Positions 23,401-32,900 of a stretch of DNA of 64,000 nt are shown piece after piece. The stretch lies in the NCBI GenBank assembly GCA_036504595.1, contig DASXUX010000065.1, positions 1-64,000 of the forward strand. Direction: 5' to 3'. The notes below the pieces were generated by a model, which did not search any database, was not told the DNA's origin, and saw nothing but the letters and a program-made list of their open reading frames with translations. Source of the DNA: DASXUX01 sp036504595. Lineage in GTDB: Bacteria > Planctomycetota > SZUA-567 > H5-PLA8. The first letter of the stretch is position 1. Every line of letters starts with the position of its first letter. The position numbers and the translations under genes were made by a program.

Positions 23401-25874
23401 TCGGACGCCTTGAGGTGCTAGACAGCCAGAGCGGCAAGATCGAGAGGGATGTCCCACTGAACAAGCCTGGTTATCTTGCATTCGCGCCAGACGGCACGCT
23501 CTACGCCGGCTCGGATGACAAACTGGTCCGGATCGCGCTTGCCCCCGGTTCCCCTCTCCCCCGCGAGGGAGAGGGGTTAGGGGTGAGGGGGCACTCCGCC
23601 TTCTCCGCGGACGTCAAGAAGCCCGGTGCGCTGGCCTGCGACAACCAGGGCAACGTGTACGTCTTCGACGGCGCGCCGGAACGCCGGAACGTTCGGGTCT
23701 ACGATCGCTCCGGCAAGTTCCTTCACGAGGTTGGCGAGCCGGGTGGATACGTCGTCGGCCCGTGGACGCAGAAGCGGATGAACCAGATCACGGCTCTGGC
23801 GATCGACAAGGAGGACAAGCTGTGGGCCGTGGACACGACGTACTTCCCCAAGCGCGTGAGCTGCTGGAAGACGGACGGCACGTTCTTGCGCGAGTATCTC
23901 GGCCCGACCTGTTACGGAAGCGCCGGGGTGCTTGATCCGGCGGACCGACGGCGGCTGTTCTATGGGCCGATGGAATTCGAAATCGATTGGGAAAAGGGCA
24001 CCTCGCGTCTGAAAAACCTGACGTGGCCTGTCGAGGACGGCTGGGCCGCCGGCGAGGTTCCAATTCACATCGGCGGGCGCACCTATCTCGTCACGCGCCC
24101 CAACGATTCCAACAACAGCATGGCGTGCGGCATCGTCTATCTCTATGAAAAGGATCATCTCAAGCGCGTCGCGGCGATGGGCCACGCCGCCGCGTTCAAA
24201 CCGCTTTCTGCTTCGCAGATCACCGGCCGGCTAGGGGGAAAGACGCTCGTCGACCTGCAGTTCCTGTGGACCGACAAGAATGCTGATGGCGAAGTTCAGT
24301 TTGAAGAATGCGAGTTCAAGCCCAGAGCCATCCCGAGTCTGACGCAGTTCAACCGGGATCTGGGAATTCAGGCTAGCCAGACGCGCTTCGAAGTCAACGG
24401 ATTCCTCCCCTCCGGCGCGCCAGTCTACGTCGAAAAGAAGCTGCCGCTGCCGCTCAACGGCCTCAGTGACGCGCAATGGTATCGTCTGAACAATGGCAAC
24501 TTCTATAAGATGGGCAGTGACAAGAAGCAGCCCGAGACTGTGGTCGCGCCGGATGGCAGGATGCAGTGGACGTACAAGCAGGAGGGTTCCGGCGTCGGGC
24601 CGAACCTGACCTGCGGGCCATACACGCCGGAGCAGATCGTCTGTCAGTTCTACATCGTCGGTCACGAGACAGCCGCGGCCGGCGACTTGGGCGAATTCTA
24701 TGTGATCAACGGCAATCTGGGCGCCTGGAATATCTGGACCGCCGATGGTCTTCTGGCCGGACGTATCTTCCGCGATCTGCGCGATCCCCAGCGCGTCTCC
24801 TGGACCCTGCGCGAGCATGCTCGCGGCATGGCGCTTGATGACGTGACTTCCGGCCAGGAGCATTTCCAGGGCTGGTTCTGCCGAACGGACAACGGCAAGT
24901 ACTACGCCGTGGCCGGGCACAATCACGCCAGCATCGTGGAGGTGCAAGGAATCGACCGTTTCAGGCGCTCCAGCGGAACGGTGGAAGTCACCGCCGAGGA
25001 ATTGCGGAAAGCCCAGGAATGGGAAAAAGAAATTGCGAATTACCGCGCGCACGAATCGGCGAAGGTGATCGATTGTGGCCGCTCGGAGGAGAAGATTGAG
25101 CCAGACGGCAATCCCAAGGAATGGGCGAACATTCCCGCGTCGCACAGCGAGCCGGCGGAGAATGCAGCCTCGGGACGCGATTTCGCGTTCCGCATGAGTT
25201 ACGATGCCGAGAACTTGTACCTGCTTTACGAAGTCCGGCATGCCGGCCCCTTCAAGAACACGGGCAACGAGTGGGACAAGCTCTTCAAAACCGGCGCCTG
25301 CGTGGACTTGATGATTGCCTGCGACGAGAAAGCCGATCCGGCGCGCAAGGCTCCCACTCGTGGCGACAAGCGGCTGCTACTGGCGCCGCTGCACGGGCAA
25401 CCGGTCGCGGTCCTTTATGACGCGGTGAACCCGCAAGCGCCGGCCGGCGAAAAGTGGGAAGTGGTCTCGCCGGTGGCCCGTGCGGAGTTTGATTCGGTCA
25501 AGCGGCTTGCTGACGCGAGGGTCGCGCATCGGATCCTTTACCAGGGTGAGTTCAAAGACGCGCCGGTCGTCGGCTACATTGTGGAAGCGGCGGTGCCGCT
25601 GAAGTCCCTGGGGCTGAAGATCCACGCGGATACGCGGCTGAAACTGGACTGGGGCGTGCTCGAAACTGACGCCGAAGGCGCGGCCGTGCTGGCGCGCAAT
25701 TACTGGGCAAACAAAGCGACCTCGACGCTGGCCGACGCGCCCTCGGAGGCGCGGCTAACGCCCAACTTGTGGGGCTGGGTGCGCTTTTCCGGGCAATCCA
25801 CCGACCGGGACAAACCGCCTCTGCGCATCGAACACGGCAAGGACGACGTTAAAGATTTGAAGCTGGAAGAGTAG
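20475..25874 (+). CDS. Giant secreted beta-propeller protein with FlgD-like and CBM9-like domains, 1799 aa
   Basis: The signal peptide is MRYAVALFLGALACFPCTLWA. I preferred ATG 20475 to an in-frame GTG at 20460 because it gives a cleaner signal peptide. Residues about 365-440 look like a FlgD-type Ig fold (LFTLVVDRPDGTRARNLV... VPPGTYRWKGIAH). NHL- or PQQ-like propeller strands follow in several stretches (VGFVACDLSGRKLWGIHSF, GYLAFAPDGTLYAGSDDKLVRIAL, ALACDNQGNVYVFDG). At the C-terminus (about 1530-1775) is a CBM9-like sandwich (FAFRMSYDAENLYLLYEV, DTRLKLDWGVLETD). The dispersed 48-bp palindrome at 23545-23592 is read through at about residues 1024-1039 (SPLPREGEGLGVRG) within the propeller. 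A polysaccharide-binding or surface role is likely; no catalytic site is seen. Its start is 28 bases after the SbcD-like stop. Confidence 0.82.
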   Translation: MRYAVALFLGALACFPCTLWAAPAVNPLEAALAAEDLDVAACQSFKNGKAAPIDAKTLQWVLGLPVSKEYFHPWSAGQAADDSKDGDTFSYLVAFKSPVAIGSLLFTTQQAALLKADAPYPPDPSNPAQWAPVAIPPSQGAVRGAALPQAAATRAVLFIDVLKTGRSCLSLARIFKSRLHNIASLASARAKTEYVAPESAGGRVYRAANLVRGRGTWQSNGKNDKGNVIGAFITEENPSWFVLGWDEPQRISAIYLQDNFGAFKLDAFSGPATMDPQIGLSSEWTPLKDTQFVDTKQHTGRWIAFPAAVETRGLRIRILKALAIRSGGVLDQSQVASIDSLLVLCDLGAQALPALREGPPPPPCAIHTQMEQDGLFTLVVDRPDGTRARNLVARADRRAGEYNDGWDLKDEAGKLVPPGTYRWKGIAHPPLKLRYEMTVYPNVTDHHPENSAWLNGPSGPGGWLADHSPPFGGCAAGDRMYFGATCPESGVGFVACDLSGRKLWGIHSFDAWSGAKHMTADGNTIYVENNWGGGGMEDIDRVWAVDAEKQTYRTLLKADGNENRRRGISGMAARGGKLYLAIRAKENWLATAANAAAVDVATCIPFYAPPRKPKLAYEVVPDSRDDFLRLFRLKGNPPGYGHPRGHGLIWLESDESISKRARIMLTFLKPVEIGCCVFPVPQAAGYTIKLSAARPDAPYPPSPTQKAHWIPFETSGKLAWDVALAPPNCSTRALLITFDKGTDELDEAAELDAARPARTKEAGKDDLLGDLDKNRATVPDERPGNTWHGQLEGMRILRRRFRNVAESAKVQVNSGAVDKTGVWDAKRTEPLSLADPAIYLLEWSKIQKLRGMAIKEIDGSEARIDVWTGPADGAIPLSGDANWKQIATYVPRRRMQHSNFQGHNALALYMDDTLDFGEEVQTRALRIRVVAQWATNTREGSCAKDQLGLSPSRCRIFGVAPLEYAGGETPIDPLSVGRLEVLDSQSGKIERDVPLNKPGYLAFAPDGTLYAGSDDKLVRIALAPGSPLPREGEGLGVRGHSAFSADVKKPGALACDNQGNVYVFDGAPERRNVRVYDRSGKFLHEVGEPGGYVVGPWTQKRMNQITALAIDKEDKLWAVDTTYFPKRVSCWKTDGTFLREYLGPTCYGSAGVLDPADRRRLFYGPMEFEIDWEKGTSRLKNLTWPVEDGWAAGEVPIHIGGRTYLVTRPNDSNNSMACGIVYLYEKDHLKRVAAMGHAAAFKPLSASQITGRLGGKTLVDLQFLWTDKNADGEVQFEECEFKPRAIPSLTQFNRDLGIQASQTRFEVNGFLPSGAPVYVEKKLPLPLNGLSDAQWYRLNNGNFYKMGSDKKQPETVVAPDGRMQWTYKQEGSGVGPNLTCGPYTPEQIVCQFYIVGHETAAAGDLGEFYVINGNLGAWNIWTADGLLAGRIFRDLRDPQRVSWTLREHARGMALDDVTSGQEHFQGWFCRTDNGKYYAVAGHNHASIVEVQGIDRFRRSSGTVEVTAEELRKAQEWEKEIANYRAHESAKVIDCGRSEEKIEPDGNPKEWANIPASHSEPAENAASGRDFAFRMSYDAENLYLLYEVRHAGPFKNTGNEWDKLFKTGACVDLMIACDEKADPARKAPTRGDKRLLLAPLHGQPVAVLYDAVNPQAPAGEKWEVVSPVARAEFDSVKRLADARVAHRILYQGEFKDAPVVGYIVEAAVPLKSLGLKIHADTRLKLDWGVLETDAEGAAVLARNYWANKATSTLADAPSEARLTPNLWGWVRFSGQSTDRDKPPLRIEHGKDDVKDLKLEE
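23545..23592. repeat. 48-bp palindromic repeat inside a coding sequence
   Basis: Identical over 48 bases to 2612-2659: stem CCCCTCTCCC/GGGAGAGGGG, then TTAGGGGTGAGGGGG. It is in frame and codes for the low-complexity peptide SPLPREGEGLGVRG. Confidence 0.95.
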
Positions 25875-25929
25875 TGCAGGTTCGCGGCTGCTTGTTCATT
25901 GGCGCGGTTGCGTGCCAGGGGAGATTCGC

Positions 25930-28900
25930 ATGAAACTGCGAGGAACAGTGCTGCTGGTTCTAGCCTGCAGCACAACGCTGGGAGCAGTGGAGGGCATCCA
26001 AATCGGAACGCCGCTCGCTCAGACCCTCGTTCCGCCTTGGGACGCCCGCGGCGTGGGCCTGCCGCCCGCGCAGGCGATTGCGTGTCTGGACATCAGCCGT
26101 GACGGCCGCTTCGTCGCCGTCGGAACCACCGCTGCGCCAGGCGTCCCGAACCTGTTCGTGCTGGACGAAAACGGCAAGCTTGTCGCACAGCACCGGGCAG
26201 GCCACCGCTGGCTCAATGAGGTCGCGCTTTCGGACGACGGCAGTTTCGCGGCTGCGCTCTGCACGATCCCGGAAGGCACCGCAGGCGATACGCCGCAGTT
26301 TTTCGGCTTTCATCAAGGCAAAGCGCTGGCGCAACTTTCTGATCGCTTCAAGTTTCGCGACTTCCGGCCCGCAGGGTTCATGTTTCATTATGGCGAGCAT
26401 TCGAACCACATTCCGAACGTGTCTCATTGGGCCGGCGGCCGCTGGGTCGTTGCTGGCGACGACGTAGTGCACTGGCTGCCACTGCCGGAAGCGCCGCCGG
26501 CAGGGACGCCGGCGCCACCGGCGCTGGACGAGACGCGCGGCGCGCAGAGCGCGCACCTCGGCGCCGGTGTGACGACGGCCTTCGCTGCATCGCCATCGGG
26601 CGTAGTGGCTGTGGGCCGGTTCGTTGGCCAGGCGCAGCGCACAGAGAAATTTCGCGACCTGTTGTTGCTCAACCCCAAGAAGCCAGGTGCGATCGTCTGG
26701 TCGCGCGAGCCGAGCGCTGATGCTGCTGTATCGCCCGAACCCGAGAAAGGTGTCTACGGCCCGGCGACGCCGCCGTATCGCGACGTGAAGTTTGTGGCGC
26801 CGCTGGCGCTGGCGCTCAGCACGGCCAGCGACCAGTTGGCGGTCGCCGACTACGCGGGCTGGCAGCGCGTCTTCAGCCCGCGCGACGGCAGTGATTCAAT
26901 TCACTTCGGCACGCGCTTCATGCCTTCGCGACCCACGATCCACATCTACGATGCTGCCGGCAAAACGATACGCCGAATCGGGCCGGAGTCGTTCTCTGAA
27001 CCCTTCTGGTGCGACCTGACGTTTTCGCCGGACGGCAGCAAGCTTCTGATCTGGCCGCACAACTGGGCCAGCCGCGGCTTAGGCGGGCAGCCCCTTTTGC
27101 CAGCGGACGAGAAGTGCCGAACGCTCTACGTCCTCGACATCGCGAGCGGCGCGCTTCAAGCGTCGCAGTTCCCCGATGCCATCGCCTCCGTGGGCGTAAG
27201 CGCCGGCACGATTGCTGTCGGCTGCTGGGACCACAAGGTCTACCTGCTGGACAGCGCGGGCCAGCCCAAGGCAAACGTCCCGCAAGGAGTCGCGGTGGGT
27301 GCGGTCAGTCTCGTCCGCGCCGCCGCGGAAGGAAAGCGGATCGTTGTTGCGACGACCGCCGGCTGCGTTCAGATGTTGGATGGAGACGGCAAACTGCTTT
27401 GGAAAACCGACCTGAACGCAGCGGCGCAAGACACGCTTGAGTCCGCGGCAAGCCGCGAACACAAGCGTGCCACCGCTCAGAAGCCCAAACCCGGCAGTGT
27501 GGGTCCACGCATCTGGCGCACCAACCATGGCCAGTATCACAGTGACCTGGGCTCGCAGCTTGTGATCGAGGCGCCGCAAGGGCTGCTCATGATAGACCCG
27601 AACGCGGGGGGCTCCTTTGCGCGAAACTGGGCGTTGATCGAGGGCGCGGGACTCGACCCGATGCGCTTGAAGTACGTGCTGCTCACACACGAACACGGCG
27701 ACCACGCGCCGGGCGCGTGCCTGTGGCGCCTGGCGACCGGCGCGCAGGTCGTTGCGAGCGCGGAATCCGCGTACTTGATGCAGCACCATATGCCCGGCGG
27801 CACTGGCTACGGCTTTCATCCGCCGCAACCGGTGGACATCGTGATCCATGAAGACAAGGATCTCGATCTGGCCGGCCTGAAGGTCAGAGCGATCCGCTTG
27901 CCCGGCCACACCTACGGCTCGATGGGTTACCTCTTTGAAGAAGACGGCAAGACCTATGTGGCGACCGGCGACCTGATCATGCCCGGTGGCGTGCTCGGAT
28001 ATTCGGGCAGCCTGGATTTCAGCGCGCAGGATGTGCTGAGCAGCCTGCGCAAACTTGCCGCGATCAAGCCCGATGTAGTTCTGGGCGGCCACGGCGGTGG
28101 CGGCCCGGATGAGTTCATCGCGAAAGGCATCGAGGCGGGCGAGCAGACGGGCTGGTCCAAAATGACGCCGACCAAGCCGAATCCTCTCTGCCGTTTCACG
28201 CAAACCAACTATCTCGTCGCGGCCTGGCTCGAACCAATCATTGCGGCAGCGTACGGCGATTTTGATGGTGATGGCCGCCCCGATGTCGCGGTGCTGGTGG
28301 CGAAAGGCAAGGGCTCGCTGATCAAAGTCTACCTCAATAAAGGCGGGAAATTCGCAAATACGCCCGACGCCGAAGTGGATTTGCCCGAGCTCCAGAACCC
28401 GTGGAAGCTGCGGACGATTCAACTGAGCAAAGGCAAGCGCCCCGATTTCTTTGTGTCGTCAGAAGGCCTGTGCGTGCTGCTGCTCGCTCAGGAGGAGCCG
28501 CTCAAGTTCAAGCACGTGCCGCTTTTGGTCACGCGTGGCTGCCAGGTCGCCAACGGCGACTTCAGCGGCAGCGGCCGAACGGATTTGTTGATCGGCTCGC
28601 GCTTCGTATCGGGCGTTTCGCTGGCGTGCCAGCAGGAAGACGGCACTTTCAAGATGCGGCAGATCAACACCTCCGCCGGCTACATGGACATGGCGGTGGC
28701 CGACGTCAACGGGGATGGGCGCACGGACCTGATTCTCTCCAATGGCGACATTTTCTTGCGTCAGGCGGACGGGAGCCTTTCGCCAACGCCGTCCTTGCGT
28801 CTGAAGCCTCCGCTCACTGAACAGAAGGGCTGGACGTGGCTGGCCGCCGCCGATTTCGATCATGATGGTTCAGTGGATGTAGCCTTGCTGGCCGGCGGCA

Positions 28901-29286
28901 CGGAAGGCGCTTGCGTGTGGCTATATCGCAACACGAAGAACGCGGAGGCGCCTTTCGCTGCCGAACCGAGCCCTAAACTGGTGGTGCCTGCGACCGACGT
29001 CTGCCGCGATGGCCCCACCGTCGCGGATCTGAATGGCGACGGGATCCCAGACCTGATCCTTCACAGCCGCGGGGAACAAGGCGGCGTCGTTATTCTGAGC
29101 GGCTCGGCAACCGATGGCCTCAGCGCCCAGCGCGTCCTGCCGATCAAACTCGATTACGGTCCGCATTTCGACACGCGCTTTGGCGTGGCCGACTTTAACG
29201 GCGATGGCCGTCCGGACTTGGCAGGCTTCGGGCGTGCGGCCACGGGTGCGTTGGGCGTCTACATCTGGCTGCAACCCAATCGCTGA
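25930..29286 (+). CDS. Secreted propeller / metallo-beta-lactamase-fold / VCBS-repeat protein, 1118 aa
   Basis: Three parts after a signal peptide (MKLRGTVLLVLACSTTLGAV). Residues about 50-505 are a WD/PQQ-like propeller (IACLDISRDGRFVAVGTTA, DLTFSPDGSKLLIW, MLDGDGKLLWKTDL). Residues about 535-725 are a metallo-beta-lactamase-fold hydrolase: LTHEHGDHAPG (HxHxDH), IRLPGHTYGSMGYLF, VATGDLIMPGG and VLGGHGGGG. Residues about 775-1115 are FG-GAP/VCBS repeats with Ca-binding loops (YGDFDGDGRPDVAVLV, VADVNGDGRTDLILSN, VADLNGDGIPDLIL, VADFNGDGRPDLAGF). The substrate is unknown. AGGGGAG about 5 bases before ATG 25930 decides the start. A GCCGGC palindrome at 26491-26526 is read as APPAGTPAPPALD. It lies 55 bases after the preceding giant gene, so they are probably cotranscribed. 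Confidence 0.87.
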   Translation: MKLRGTVLLVLACSTTLGAVEGIQIGTPLAQTLVPPWDARGVGLPPAQAIACLDISRDGRFVAVGTTAAPGVPNLFVLDENGKLVAQHRAGHRWLNEVALSDDGSFAAALCTIPEGTAGDTPQFFGFHQGKALAQLSDRFKFRDFRPAGFMFHYGEHSNHIPNVSHWAGGRWVVAGDDVVHWLPLPEAPPAGTPAPPALDETRGAQSAHLGAGVTTAFAASPSGVVAVGRFVGQAQRTEKFRDLLLLNPKKPGAIVWSREPSADAAVSPEPEKGVYGPATPPYRDVKFVAPLALALSTASDQLAVADYAGWQRVFSPRDGSDSIHFGTRFMPSRPTIHIYDAAGKTIRRIGPESFSEPFWCDLTFSPDGSKLLIWPHNWASRGLGGQPLLPADEKCRTLYVLDIASGALQASQFPDAIASVGVSAGTIAVGCWDHKVYLLDSAGQPKANVPQGVAVGAVSLVRAAAEGKRIVVATTAGCVQMLDGDGKLLWKTDLNAAAQDTLESAASREHKRATAQKPKPGSVGPRIWRTNHGQYHSDLGSQLVIEAPQGLLMIDPNAGGSFARNWALIEGAGLDPMRLKYVLLTHEHGDHAPGACLWRLATGAQVVASAESAYLMQHHMPGGTGYGFHPPQPVDIVIHEDKDLDLAGLKVRAIRLPGHTYGSMGYLFEEDGKTYVATGDLIMPGGVLGYSGSLDFSAQDVLSSLRKLAAIKPDVVLGGHGGGGPDEFIAKGIEAGEQTGWSKMTPTKPNPLCRFTQTNYLVAAWLEPIIAAAYGDFDGDGRPDVAVLVAKGKGSLIKVYLNKGGKFANTPDAEVDLPELQNPWKLRTIQLSKGKRPDFFVSSEGLCVLLLAQEEPLKFKHVPLLVTRGCQVANGDFSGSGRTDLLIGSRFVSGVSLACQQEDGTFKMRQINTSAGYMDMAVADVNGDGRTDLILSNGDIFLRQADGSLSPTPSLRLKPPLTEQKGWTWLAAADFDHDGSVDVALLAGGTEGACVWLYRNTKNAEAPFAAEPSPKLVVPATDVCRDGPTVADLNGDGIPDLILHSRGEQGGVVILSGSATDGLSAQRVLPIKLDYGPHFDTRFGVADFNGDGRPDLAGFGRAATGALGVYIWLQPNR
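26491..26526. repeat. In-frame GCCGGC palindrome
   Basis: GCCGCCGGCAGGGACGCCGGC plus a following half-unit GCCACCGGCGC encodes a Pro/Ala linker in the propeller region. Confidence 0.75.
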
Positions 29287-29318
29287 GAGGCGTGCATGAT
29301 GAAAGCCTGGGAAGAGTT

Positions 29319-29775
29319 CTGTCCAAACCTGCACCTGTGCAGTGCGCCACTGCATTCCTCCGCCAAACCCTGTAAAAAAGTGCACATGTGGTGATCGCCC
29401 AGCTTCCATCCTCAAGCCTCAGGTCTCAAGCCTCAAGCCTCTTCCGTCCAAACCTGCACATGTGGTGATCGCCCGACTTCCATCCTCAAGCCTCAGGTCT
29501 CAAGCCTCAAGCCTCTTCCGTCCATGTGGTGGTCCATCAGAACCGTGACCGTGAGGGAGCGGCGAAGTCACCACAAACCTGTCCAAAAGTGCACATGTGC
29601 AACTTCGCTGACCCCTGACCCCTGCCCCCTGGACCCCGACCCCTGAACCCTGCCGTTATTCGATTATCAAAGAACACCTTCAGCCAAGGCATAGTTTCCA
29701 ACTCTGCCCCGTATAACTATGACGATCCAGCCTCAAAATTACTGCACTGTTTTTGGTTTTATTTTAGGTAATCTA
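29319..29775. repeat. Composite intergenic repeat element, copy 2
   Basis: Units of the CTGTnnAAAnnnGCACATGTGG type lie at 29319-29342 (diverged), 29370-29393, 29444-29467, 29518-29533 (truncated) and 29579-29603. A region of about 71 bases, including TCAAGCCTCAGG words, is tandemly doubled (about 29390-29461 and 29462-29530). The TCAGAACCG...GGGAGCGGC module is at 29537-29565. A CTGACCC heptamer array occupies 29608-29653. The AT-rich tail at 29670-29775 shares CAAGGCATAnTnTCCAAC and ATAACTATGACGAT with copy 1. No gene is seen between 29287 and 29911. Confidence 0.8.
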
Positions 29776-29911
29776 TAAAGTTCAGCGCGCTCGGTCCACG
29801 AATTCCTTTGCGCCCTGCTTAGGCGCGAACTCTAGCCGGAACTCGAAACTGGGCGCGACGCGGTGTAAAAGAGCCGATATTGAATTACAGTATTCGCGGA
29901 AACGACCTTCC

Positions 29912-32900
29912 ATGACGCCACTCGAAGCATATCTTCAGGAAGTCCACGCCACGCGCTCGACCGGCGCGAGCGTGCCGGAGACCTCGTACTATCCGGCGCT
30001 GGCGAATCTCCTGAACGCCATCGGCGGCGGCATGAAACCGCGCGTGCACTGCGTCATCAACTTGCAGAATCGCGGCGCGGGAATTCCTGACGGCGGGCTG
30101 TTCACGCCCGACCAGTTTCAGAAAGGCGGCGACGGGCCGCTCGCGGGTCAGTTGCCATCGCGCGGCGTGCTGGAAGTTAAGTCGCCGAAGGACGACGCAT
30201 GGGTTACTGCGGACGGCGCGCAGGTCACACGCTACTGGGGCCGCTACCGCCAAGTGCTCGTGACAAATCTTCGCGACTGGGTTCTGGTCGGCGAAGGCCC
30301 CGACGGCAAATCCACCAAGCTTGAATCGTACCAGCTCGCCGACAGCGAAGCGGCTTTCTGGCAGACGGCCGCGCATCCGCGCGTTGCGGTCGGCCGGCAT
30401 GGCGTCGCCTTTGAAGAGTTCCTGCGGCGCATGCTGCTGCACGCGGCCGGCCTTGCAGACCCAAAGGACGTAGCGTGGTTTCTCGCGTCGTATGCCCGCA
30501 CTGCCAAGGCCCGCATTGAACACTCCCAGCTTCCCGCGCTGGCGATGGTGCGGCAGGCGCTCGAAGAATCGCTCGGTATGAAATTCCAGGGCGAGCGCGG
30601 CGAACATTTCTTCCGCTCCACCTTCGTGCAGACTTTGTTTTACGGCGTGTTCTCGGCCTGGGTGCTGTGGTGCAAGAAGCAGCCCCGCGCGCCCTTGCAG
30701 GAGCCCCGCGCGCCCTCGCAGGAGCCCCGCGCGCCCTCGCCCGTGGATGCGCCCTCGCGCGGGGAATGTAAAGTGCAGGAGCCACGGGCGCCCTCGCCCG
30801 TGGATGCGCCCTCGCGCGGGGAATGTAAAGTGCAGGAGCCCCGCGCGCCCTCGCAGGAGCCCCGCGCGCCCTCGCAGGAGCCCCGCGCGCCCTCGCGCGG
30901 GAAATGTAAAGTGCAGGAGCCACGGGCGCCCTCGCCCGTGGATGCGCCCTCGCGCGGGAAATGTAAAGTGCAGGAGCCACGGGCGCCCTCGCCCGTGGAT
31001 GCGCCCTCGCCCGTGGATGCGCCCTCGCCCGTGGATGCGCCCTCGCGCGGAGAAAAAGCGGGCGGGGCGCCCGCTGCTCCTCGCGTACAGGAGCCCCGCG
31101 CGCCCTCGCGCGGGGAAATAGCGGGCGGGGCGCCCGCTGCTCCTTGCTTCAACTGGCACGAAGCCGCGTGGTCCCTTCGCGTGCCGATGATCCGGGCGCT
31201 GTTCGAACAGGTCGCCTCGCCCGCGAAGTTGGAGCCGCTCGGTCTTGTCGAAGTCCTCGATTGGGCCGCCGCCGCGCTCAACCGTGTGGACCGCGCGGCG
31301 TTCTTCTCGAAATTCGAGGAAGGCCACGCAGTCCAGTATTTCTATGAACCGTTTTTGGAGGCGTTCGACCCGGAACTGCGCAAAGAGCTGGGCGTCTGGT
31401 ACACGCCGCCCGAAGTCGTGCAGTACATGGTCGGCCGCGTGGACGCCGTGCTCAAGGACGAGTTGGGCATCGCGGATGGTCTTGCGGACAAAAACGTCTT
31501 TGTACTCGATCCCTGCTGCGGCACCGGCGCATATCTGGTGGAAGTGCTGCGCCGCATCGCCGCCACGCTGAAGGAAAAGGGCGATGACGCGCTGGCCGGC
31601 CAGGACTTGAAGCGCGCGGCAATGGAGCGCGTCTTCGGTTTCGAGATTCTGCCCGCGCCGTTCGTGGTCGCTCATCTGCAACTCGGCCTGCTCCTGCAAA
31701 ACTTGAACGCGCCGCTGGCCGAAAAGCAGAGCGAGCGCGTCGGCGTGTATCTGACCAACGCGCTGACGGGCTGGACGCCGCCCAAGCAGCCCAAGACGAA
31801 ACTGCTGTTCCCTGAAATGGAAGAGGAACGCGAAGCGGCCGAGAAGGTCAAGCGCGAGACGCCGATTCTGGTGATCCTCGGCAATCCGCCGTACAACGGA
31901 TTCGCGGGACTGGCCGTCGAAGAAGAGCGCGAACTGACCGAAGCCTACCGCACCGCAAAGAAAGTCGCCGGGCCGCAGGGCCAGGGCCTCAACGATCTGT
32001 ACGTGCGCTTCTTCCGCATGGCTGAGCGCCGCATCGTCGAGATGAACAAGCCGGCCAAAGGCGTCGTGTGCTTCATCTCAAATTACTCCTGGCTGGACGG
32101 CCTCTCGTTCACCGCCATGCGCGAGCGCTACCTGGAAGCCTTCGACAAGGTTTGGGTGGACTGCCTGAACGGCGATAAGTACAAGACCGGGAAGGTTACG
32201 CCAGATGGCGCGCCGGACCCCAGCATCTTCTCCACGGAGTACAACCGCGAAGGCATTCAGGTCGGCACCGCCGTCACGCTGATGGTGCGCAGGGGAGATG
32301 TAGCACAGCGGCCCTCCGCTGTGCAGATAAAAAACTCCCAGCCGGGGGCGGCTGGGCCACAAATCTTCTTCCGACACTTCTGGGGCAAAACGAAGCGCGC
32401 GGACCTTGCAGGCGCAGCCGCAAAGCTGACGCAGCGCGGTTATGAGCCGGTCGCTCCGATGCTGGCGATGGGACTGCCGTTCATGCCGTCCAAGTCGAAC
32501 GCGGCATACTTCGAGTGGCCAGCACTCCCGGAACTTTTCCCGACAAACTTCCCGGGGATTCAGACCGGCAGGGATGACTTTCTTGTCTCTATCGAGCGTG
32601 AGCCTTTGTTAGCGCGCCTGAAAGAGTATTTCAACTCGGACGTCTCCCATGAAGAGATGAGACGGCGGCATCCAGGCATCATGGAGGACTCGGCTCGCTT
32701 TAGGGCTGAGAAGACACGCGAAATCTTGCGTCAACGCGGGTTGCTTGCGGACAACATCATCCGCCACTGCTATCGGCCGTTTGATGCGCGGTGGCTCTAT
32801 TGGGAGCCGGAAACCAAGTTGTTGGACGAAAAACGCGAAGAATCGTACCCGCATTTCTTTGAAGGCAATCTATCCCTCGCGATAGCGCAAAAGAACCGAA

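Noticed and set aside
30690..31146. Possible CRISPR array in the repeat-rich part of the restriction-modification gene
   Set aside because: Repeats are of mixed kinds and directly joined, there are no unique spacers of constant length, the frame stays open, and no cas gene is near.
29885..31699. Long minus-strand frame of 604 codons opposite the restriction-modification gene
   Set aside because: It is the antisense of the methylase gene and its repeats; composition is Arg/Gly/Ala-rich and no domain fits, while the plus strand has methylase motifs.
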